DNA from: Devosia sp. A16
Lineage (GTDB): Bacteria; Pseudomonadota; Alphaproteobacteria; Rhizobiales; Devosiaceae
Assembly: GCF_001402915.1 (NCBI RefSeq)
Contig: NZ_CP012945.1
Location: forward strand, 1,527,501-1,591,500
Length of the DNA: 64,000 nucleotides
Direction: 5' to 3'
Shown here piece after piece: positions 58,338-64,000 of this stretch; position 1 is the stretch's first letter, and each line of letters starts with the position of its first letter. Under the pieces are notes generated by a model. That model was not told the origin of the DNA. It worked only from the letters and a program-made list of their open reading frames with translations, and did not search any database. A program made the position numbers and the translations under genes.

Positions 58338-59420
58338 CTACTTCTGGCGGGGTTCGGTGAGGTCCTCACCCGCGCCCACCCATTTGCCGGCCCGCTTCAG
58401 CTGCACCGCCTGGAGCAGCGTCGCGGCGGCATTGCGCACCTCGCCCTGCATGCCGACATCGGCATCGAGTTCGTCGTGACTGATCGCATAGGGTTTCCAG
58501 TACCCCACATAGCGATCGACCTCGGCCTTCGGTCCGGCCGGCTCGAGCTTCATGAAGCGCAACCAGTCCGAAATGGAGCGCCGCACATTCTCGGCCCCCT
58601 CGACATCGCCATGCGACACCACTGCGAACAGCCGGCCGGCAAGGTGTCGCGGGTAGTGCCAATGGTCGAGTTCGATCGTCTTGGCCGCCTCGGCGTCCTT
58701 GCCGTGAGTGAGCGTCGGGTCCGGGTTGCCGCCATCGGCGCAGACCAGCCGATCCATCATCAGCTTCAGGGGCGAACTCACCTGGTACCAGTTGACCGGC
58801 GAGACGATGAAGATGCCGTCCGCCTTCACCCACATCGGGTAGATCTCGTTCATCCAGTCCTGTACCTGGCCCAGCGAGTGGTTGGGGTAGCACGAGCACG
58901 GCCAGTGGCAGAGCGGGGCTGCGGTCGAAAAGCACGCCTTGCAGGGGTGGATATGGCGGCCGTACTCGGAGGCGAGCCGCGACAGATCGAGGATCTCGAC
59001 CTCGGCTCCCCCTGCCTCGGCGAGGTCGGCCGCCATCTTCACCATCCGCCAGCTTTTCGAACTTTCGCCCGGGCAGGTGTGCTCGCTGCGCGACGAGGCG
59101 TTGATGAACAGCAGGTGCGGCGGACGCTCCCTGCTCTCGTAGACCTGTTGCGCCGCGTCGATCGCTGCCTTGGCGGCCAGCCAATCCTCCGACAGATCGT
59201 AATCCGGATCGGCGAAGCCGGGGCCGGCCTTGCGCGTACGCGGCGCCTTGCGGGAACTGCTGTAGCCGTCCCAGGCGATGCTTGCGACCCTCTCGATCTC
59301 GCTGCGCACCGCGTCAAACGCCGGATCGACGAATTGCTGCCGGTAGCGCTCGAGGAACTCCGCCTCGCTCAGTTCGACCGACGGCATTTCTTTGCGGGGG
59401 GTGGGGAATGGCTGGGGCAT
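58338..59420 (-). CDS. flavodoxin-fold NAD(P)H-dependent oxidoreductase with a cysteine cluster
   Basis: The 360-residue protein has an N-terminal extension of about 100 residues (LERYRQQFVDPAFDAVRSEI). It is followed by an FMN-reductase/flavodoxin-like domain with HLLFINASSRSEHTCPGESS and FIVSPVNWYQVSSPLKLMMD. The domain holds five clustered cysteines (160, 163, 171, 175, 177) in HPCKACFSTAAPLCHWPCSC. Related iron-sulfur flavoproteins use such clusters to bind an Fe-S centre, but the spacing here differs. ATG 59420 follows GAGGAG. It stands alone. The redox substrate is unknown. Confidence 0.82.
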   Translation of the reverse strand: MPQPFPTPRKEMPSVELSEAEFLERYRQQFVDPAFDAVRSEIERVASIAWDGYSSSRKAPRTRKAGPGFADPDYDLSEDWLAAKAAIDAAQQVYESRERPPHLLFINASSRSEHTCPGESSKSWRMVKMAADLAEAGGAEVEILDLSRLASEYGRHIHPCKACFSTAAPLCHWPCSCYPNHSLGQVQDWMNEIYPMWVKADGIFIVSPVNWYQVSSPLKLMMDRLVCADGGNPDPTLTHGKDAEAAKTIELDHWHYPRHLAGRLFAVVSHGDVEGAENVRRSISDWLRFMKLEPAGPKAEVDRYVGYWKPYAISHDELDADVGMQGEVRNAAATLLQAVQLKRAGKWVGAGEDLTEPRQK

Positions 59421-59968
59421 GCTGGCTCCTCGTTTGGAGCAACAAGCAGCCTGCGCGAGCTCGGTTCCCCTTTCCGGCTCAATGTCTCTGGACGGGCGGA
59501 ACCGAAGCCCGCCGAAAAACATGGTTAACCACTGGTTACCAAAATCGGCGTGCCATTCCGGCACGGTCAACGGCTATTTTGTCAACGCTGCAGCCGGAGC
59601 GCCCGGCATTCCGGCGCCGCAGCGGTGAAAGTCGCAAAAATCTTTGCGAGTGAAGACTTTACCGCTCGTTCATACTTCCTCGATTCGGGGCTGCAAGCGG
59701 GCGAAATTAACGCCTTCGAAACCTTCCTGAACGCGATTTCGGTGGGTTGCGCCCGACGTCACAGGAAAGCCGTCGCGCTAGCGGGTCATCGGCGCGGCCA
59801 CCCACCATAGGCTGTAGTGAACAAACGCGGATTTCCGAGTCGCAACCGATTCCTTTCCGGTTTGTTCTCTGTTCGTACCAGTGGTTAACGCTGGCGCGCA
59901 TCACACCATGCTTTTGTTCCGCCACGAGACACTCGTTTGTTGGCGTTCGATCACCTAAATAGGGCGCG
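59421..59968. other. 548-base gap with a 13-base inverted repeat
   Basis: No credible gene is visible here. GTTAACCACTGGT (59524-59536) is matched by its exact reverse complement at 59877-59889, enclosing about 340 bases of lower GC than the neighbours. No target-site duplication is seen outside the arms. It must also hold the promoters of the flavoprotein and helicase genes, which diverge from here. Confidence 0.5.
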
Positions 59969-62900
59969 ATGACTTTCGCTTCCGCCTCTTCGCTCAAGGC
60001 CATCCTTGGGCCCACCAATACCGGCAAGACCTTTTTCGCCATCGAGCGGATGCTGGCGCACCGCTCGGGGATGATCGGCCTGCCGCTGCGGCTGCTCGCC
60101 CGCGAGGTCTACCACAAGGTAGTCGACCGCATCGGCGCCCAGCATGTGGCGCTGGTCACCGGCGAAGAGCGGATCGTGCCGACGAAGCCGCGCTATTGGG
60201 TATGCACGGTGGAAGCCATGCCGCTCGACGTGCCGGTGGAGTGCATCGCCATCGACGAAATCCAGGTGGCGACCGATTTCGATCGCGGCCATGTCTTCAC
60301 CAACCGCCTGCTGCACGCCCGCGGCATCAGCGAAACCCTGCTGCTCGGCGCCGCCACGATGACGCCGCTGATCCGTGCCCTGCTCCCCGATGCCGAGATC
60401 ATCCAGCGCCCGCGCTTTTCCGAGCTGCTTTATGCCGGTTCCAAGAAGATTTCCCGCCAACCCAAGCGCTCGGCCATCGTCGCCTTCTCGGCCAGCCAGG
60501 TCTATGCCATCGCCGAACTGATCCGGCGCGAGCGTGGCGGCGCCGCCGTGGTGATGGGAGCGCTGAGCCCCCGCACCCGAAACGCCCAGGTCGACATGTA
60601 CCAGAACGGAGACGTCGACTTCCTCGTCGCCACCGACGCCATCGGCATGGGGCTCAATCTCGACGTGCATCACGTCGCCTTCGCCGACGACCACAAGTTC
60701 GATGGCCACCAGACCCGCCAGTTGACGCCCGCAGAGTTCGGCCAGATCGCCGGACGCGCCGGCCGTCACATGCATAACGGCAGCTTCGGCGTCACCGGCC
60801 ACGCCCCGGATTTCGACGAGGAACTGGTCAAGCGCCTCGAAACGCACGACTTCGAGCCGGTACGAGTGGTGCAATGGCGCAACGCCGAGCTGGATTTCGC
60901 CTCGATCGAAGACCTCAGGGCCAGCCTCGACCAGACCCCCAAGCTGAAGGGCCTCACCCGCGTTCCGGTCGCCACCGACCAACATGCGCTTGAATTCGTC
61001 GCCCGCAACGAGGCCGGCGCCGCGGCGAAAGGCGAGGCAGCGGTGCGCCTGCTGTGGGAGTGTTGCGGCATTCCCGACTACCGCGATATCTCGCCGGCGC
61101 AACACGGCGAGATCATCACCCGCATCTATCTCGACCTCACCCGGCACCGCCATGTCGACGCCGATTGGATTGCCGAGCAGGTGCGGTTCTGCGACAATGT
61201 GACAGGCGACATCGACACCCTTTCCAACCGGATCAAGCAGATCCGCACCTGGACCTTTGTCGCCAACCGCAAGAACTGGCTTGAAGACCCCGCATATTGG
61301 CGCGAAAAGACCCGGGACATTGAGGATCGCCTGAGCGACGCCCTGCATGAGCGTCTGACTCAACGTTTCGTCGATCGTCGCACCTCGGTGCTCATGCGCC
61401 ACCTGAGAGACAAGCATATGGTATCGCCTGAAATTAACGACCGCGGTGAGGTGAGCCTCGAAGGCCACCTGATTGGCTCCATCGAGGGGTTCCGCTTCAC
61501 TTTGGCCCGGTCGGAAGGTGGCGATGCCAAGGGCGTGGCGGCAGCCGCGGCGCAGGTCGTGGCCCCCGAGATCGCCAGGCGGGCCGAGCGCGTCGCCGGC
61601 GCCCCCAACGAGGAGTTGGTGCTCGCGACCGATGGTTATGTGCGCTGGCGCGGCCAGGTGATCGCCAACCTGGTCGAGGGCGAGCAACTGTTCACCCCGC
61701 GCCTCATCATCCTCGCCGACGAGAGCCTCACGGGTCCCGACCTCGAACGCGTGCAGGACCGGTTGAACCTGTGGCTGCGCCACCTGATCAACACCCAGCT
61801 CGAAAGCGTGCTGTCGCTCGAGGCGCCGGCCGATCTCGAAGGCACTGCGCGTGGAGTCGCCTACCGGCTGTACGAGAACCTCGGCATCCTGCCGCGCGGC
61901 GCCGTGGCCGAAGAGGTCAAGGGCCTCGACCAGGATGTGCGCGGCAAACTCAGAAAGCTCGGCGTCAAGTTCGGCGCCTACCACATCTATGTCCCGCAGA
62001 GCCTGAAGCCGGCGCCGCGCGAACTGGCGCTGATCCTCTATGCGCTCAAGCATGGCGGCGTGCGCCAGCCCGGCGTCGCCGAACTGCCGCAGATCGTGCT
62101 GTCGGGGCGCACTTCGTTCCTCATCGACCCCGAAGTGAACGTCAAGCTTTACGAGCTTGCCGGCTTCAAGGTAGCCGGCCGTCGCGCCGTGCGCGTCGAC
62201 ATCCTCGAGCGCCTTGCCGACATCATCCGGCCGCTGATCGCACTCAATCCGGTGACGCACCAGGGCGAGTTGCCGCCGGGCGCCGCCGAGGGCAACGGCT
62301 TCCGCGTCACCGTCGAGATGACCTCGCTGCTCGGCACCGCCGGCGAGGATTTCGCCTCGATCCTCAACTCGCTCGGCTACCGGGTCCGTCGCACGCCGAA
62401 GGTCGCAGCACCGGTGGCCGAGACCACGACCTCCACCGAGACAGTCGAGACCACTGAAACGACGACCGCCGTCGCACCATCGGCCGATGCGGCAGCCGCC
62501 GACGCTGTTGCCGCAGACGTTGTCGATGCCGACGTGAACGCCGCCGCGGCTGATGCCGTCGAGGGCGTGGCCCCGGCCGTCGAAGTCGTGGCCGAGACCG
62601 AAGCGGTGACCGTCGAGGCGGCAACCACCGATCTCGGCGCCGCTGCTCCGGCCGAAGAGCCTAAGCCGACCGAACCCGAGTTCGACGAAGTCTGGTTCCC
62701 CGCCGGTCGCCGCCCCGACAATCCGCGGCATGCCGGCCGCCACCGCGGCCCACGTACCGAGGCGGCAGAAGGCGCGGCCGAAGGCGAGAAGTCCGAGCGC
62801 CCGCAGCGTAACTTCCGCCGCCCTGACCGCCCGGAAGGCGGCGACAAGGGTGACGGCAAAGGCCGCCCGCGTTTCGAGGGCCGCCGAGATGGCCAGCGCC

Positions 62901-63082
62901 CCGGCAATGGCGGTGGCAAGCCGTTCGAGAACAAGGGCGGCAAGCCTGGCGGCAAACGCTTCGACAAGCCGCGCGAGGATTGGAAGGAACACCGCCCGCG
63001 CGAGGATCGGAAGCCCGCGGTGCTCGATCCGAACTCACCCTGGGCGGCGCTCGCCGCGCTGCGGAACCCCAAGTCGGAATAA
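59969..63082 (+). CDS. SUV3-like RNA/DNA helicase with a low-complexity basic tail
   Basis: The 1037-residue protein is an SF2 helicase of the type related to mitochondrial SUV3. The conserved parts are Walker A GPTNTGKT (14-21), DEIQ (near 94), GLNLDVHHVAFADDHKFDG and QIAGRAGR (motif VI, near 265). SUV3 unwinds RNA with PNPase in mitochondria; bacterial forms are largely uncharacterised. From about residue 810 the tail is first Ala/Val/Thr/Glu-rich, then Gly/Arg/Lys-rich (RGG-like: RRDGQRPGNGGGKPFENKGG), and closes with the conserved WAALAALRN. An S4 RNA-binding protein gene starts 6 bases downstream. Confidence 0.92.
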   Translation: MTFASASSLKAILGPTNTGKTFFAIERMLAHRSGMIGLPLRLLAREVYHKVVDRIGAQHVALVTGEERIVPTKPRYWVCTVEAMPLDVPVECIAIDEIQVATDFDRGHVFTNRLLHARGISETLLLGAATMTPLIRALLPDAEIIQRPRFSELLYAGSKKISRQPKRSAIVAFSASQVYAIAELIRRERGGAAVVMGALSPRTRNAQVDMYQNGDVDFLVATDAIGMGLNLDVHHVAFADDHKFDGHQTRQLTPAEFGQIAGRAGRHMHNGSFGVTGHAPDFDEELVKRLETHDFEPVRVVQWRNAELDFASIEDLRASLDQTPKLKGLTRVPVATDQHALEFVARNEAGAAAKGEAAVRLLWECCGIPDYRDISPAQHGEIITRIYLDLTRHRHVDADWIAEQVRFCDNVTGDIDTLSNRIKQIRTWTFVANRKNWLEDPAYWREKTRDIEDRLSDALHERLTQRFVDRRTSVLMRHLRDKHMVSPEINDRGEVSLEGHLIGSIEGFRFTLARSEGGDAKGVAAAAAQVVAPEIARRAERVAGAPNEELVLATDGYVRWRGQVIANLVEGEQLFTPRLIILADESLTGPDLERVQDRLNLWLRHLINTQLESVLSLEAPADLEGTARGVAYRLYENLGILPRGAVAEEVKGLDQDVRGKLRKLGVKFGAYHIYVPQSLKPAPRELALILYALKHGGVRQPGVAELPQIVLSGRTSFLIDPEVNVKLYELAGFKVAGRRAVRVDILERLADIIRPLIALNPVTHQGELPPGAAEGNGFRVTVEMTSLLGTAGEDFASILNSLGYRVRRTPKVAAPVAETTTSTETVETTETTTAVAPSADAAAADAVAADVVDADVNAAAADAVEGVAPAVEVVAETEAVTVEAATTDLGAAAPAEEPKPTEPEFDEVWFPAGRRPDNPRHAGRHRGPRTEAAEGAAEGEKSERPQRNFRRPDRPEGGDKGDGKGRPRFEGRRDGQRPGNGGGKPFENKGGKPGGKRFDKPREDWKEHRPREDRKPAVLDPNSPWAALAALRNPKSE

Positions 63083-63088
63083 CGGCGC

Positions 63089-63463
63089 TTGGAGAAGCAA
63101 CGGCTCGACAAGTGGCTGTTCTTCTCGCGCGCGGTGAAGTCGCGCACCCTGGCGCAGAAGCTGATCGAAACCGGCGCGATCCGCGTCAATTCCGAGCGCA
63201 CCGACCGGTCCGACCACAAGGTCGGGCCGGGTGATGTCCTCACCATGACGGTACACACCCGGCTGCTGGTGTGGCGCATCCTCGACCCGGGCACCCGCCG
63301 CGGCCCGGCCCCTGAGGCCGCCTTGCTCTACGAGGATCTGTCGCCGGCTCCCCTGCCGCGCGACGCCGCGCCGGCCGTCCATGCCGAGCGCGCTCCCGGC
63401 TCGGGCCGCCCCACCAAGAAGGAGCGTCGCGACACCGACCGGCTGCAGGGTGACGAGGACTGA
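63089..63463 (+). CDS. S4-domain RNA-binding protein (HslR-like)
   Basis: The 124-residue protein has an N-terminal S4 domain (RLDKWLFFSRAVKSRTLAQK and INSERT-like IRVNSERTDRSDHKVGPGD) and a Lys/Arg-rich tail. HslR/Hsp15 homologues bind stalled 50S subunits and rescue peptidyl-tRNA. It starts at TTG 63089, 6 bases after the helicase stop, so the pair is co-translated. The gene order helicase-S4-fdxA is typical for Hyphomicrobiales. Confidence 0.92.
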   Translation: MEKQRLDKWLFFSRAVKSRTLAQKLIETGAIRVNSERTDRSDHKVGPGDVLTMTVHTRLLVWRILDPGTRRGPAPEAALLYEDLSPAPLPRDAAPAVHAERAPGSGRPTKKERRDTDRLQGDED

Positions 63464-63507
63464 ACGGGTCGGCGCCGGGATTCACCGAAAGCCTCACCGC
63501 CCAGTCC

Positions 63508-63536
63508 CTTGCGGCGTGGGAGAAAAAGGGCTAGCA
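63508..63536 (+). promoter_or_regulatory. possible fdxA promoter
   Basis: CTTGCG (63508-63513) and CTAGCA (63531-63536) are 17 bases apart, a partial match to the alphaproteobacterial consensus, 75 bases before the fdxA start. Confidence 0.35.
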
Positions 63537-63611
63537 CGGCCTGCGGCTTGCCGCTTGTGCCCGGCTGAAGACCCAGCGGCCCTATAACTTGAGCAGGAAC
63601 GCTCGCGAAGA

Positions 63612-63950
63612 ATGACCTACATCGTCACGGACAACTGCATTAAGTGCAAGTACATGGACTGCGTCGAGGTTTGTCCCGTCGACTGCTTCTATGAAGGCGA
63701 GAACATGCTCGTCATCCACCCCGACGAGTGCATCGACTGCGGCGTCTGCGAGCCGGAATGCCCCGCCGAGGCGATCAAGCCCGACACCGAGGGCGGCCTC
63801 GACAAATGGCTGGAGATCAACAGTAAGTACGCCGCCGCCTGGCCCAACATCACCGAGAAGCGTGATGCTCCCGCCGATGCCAAGGAATGGGACGGCGTAG
63901 AAGGCAAGTTCGAGAAGTACTTCTCCGAGGCTCCCGGCGAGGGCGACTAG
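63612..63950 (+). CDS. fdxA: 7Fe ferredoxin FdxA
   Basis: The 112-residue ferredoxin has [20 protein letters not shown] and CPVDCFYEG for the 3Fe-4S cluster and [16 protein letters not shown] for the 4Fe-4S cluster. A C-terminal extension follows ([19 protein letters not shown]), normal for FdxA. It is a low-potential electron carrier. The conserved downstream neighbour in related genomes is carD, which would lie just beyond the window; the last 50 bases show no gene. Confidence 0.97.
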   Translation: MTYIVTDNCIKCKYMDCVEVCPVDCFYEGENMLVIHPDECIDCGVCEPECPAEAIKPDTEGGLDKWLEINSKYAAAWPNITEKRDAPADAKEWDGVEGKFEKYFSEAPGEGD

Positions 63951-64000
63951 AACGCTGCCATAGCTGCGGGCTTTGCCGCGCCTGGGGCGCCACAATCAGG

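Noticed and set aside
59707-60042. Minus-strand frame of 111 codons across the helicase start
   Set aside because: It overlaps the helicase N-terminus and shows no similarity; codon pattern is a shadow.
59951-62992. Open frame of over 1000 codons antisense to the helicase gene
   Set aside because: Same effect of GC-rich third positions; repetitive composition without domains.

Overview
This window looks like chromosomal DNA from an alphaproteobacterium of the order Hyphomicrobiales (Rhizobiales). A Devosia-like organism is my best guess, but it is an inference that needs a database search. The evidence is a GC-rich sequence with strong GC bias at third codon positions, families typical of the order (DUF4167, DUF1178, DUF3108, a SUV3-like helicase, CobST), and housekeeping neighbourhoods typical of Hyphomicrobiales. 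No rRNA, tRNA, CRISPR array, prophage or intact insertion sequence was seen. Genes cover nearly all of the window.

Layout. 1-6.2 kb: the end of an M23 cell-wall peptidase, a DHA2-type drug exporter, a VOC protein, a cardiolipin synthase and a membrane-anchored alpha/beta hydrolase. 6.4-19.5 kb: a conserved block clpB / DUF4167-prmC-prfA-ptsP-lysC / ubiG, interrupted by an accessory TetR plus DrrAB-like ABC exporter (9.2-11.9 kb). 19.5-24.1 kb: a small unknown gene, an aldo/keto reductase, the operon comF-grxC-nitrilase-DUF1178, and a BioC/NDUFAF5-like methyltransferase. 24.2-32.1 kb: pilin-mutT-GNAT-argJ, then an accessory TetR plus small membrane protein, then a parvulin and secA. 32.4-38 kb: an accessory stretch with a beta-propeller, an unusual regulator with two winged-helix domains, DUF1127, a tandem SRPBCC protein, an EamA transporter and a frameshifted glycosyltransferase. 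38-45.3 kb: two L,D-transpeptidases, accA, xerD, aroK and aroB. 45.3-48.9 kb: an accessory FAD monooxygenase, a stand-alone 5'-3' exonuclease and an OmpA-type protein with a carbohydrate-binding-like domain. 49-57.7 kb: bolA/dnaJ-like/cobS/methyltransferase/cobT, a phytase-like esterase, a SnoaL-like protein, a queuosine-precursor transporter, rpmB and DUF3108. 57.8-64 kb: a secreted protein, a flavoprotein, the SUV3-like helicase, an S4-domain protein and fdxA.

The most notable signals lie outside ordinary gene content. A twin palindromic operator between the ABC exporter and its TetR closely resembles Tn10 tetO in sequence and spacing. Two families of dispersed palindromic intergenic repeats are present: one REPIN-like, with two well-preserved copies in opposite orientations, and one built on a GGGGTGGGG-flanked hairpin, with three copies. 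A SRPBCC gene carries two copies of the domain, with a ribosome binding site and start codon between them. rpmB has a clear promoter and a leader that could form an attenuator. One terminator is written inside the 3' end of a convergent gene. I did not find a convincing complete new biological system. The best candidates for undescribed biology are these repeats, the regulator with two winged-helix domains and the CBM60-like/OmpA fusion.
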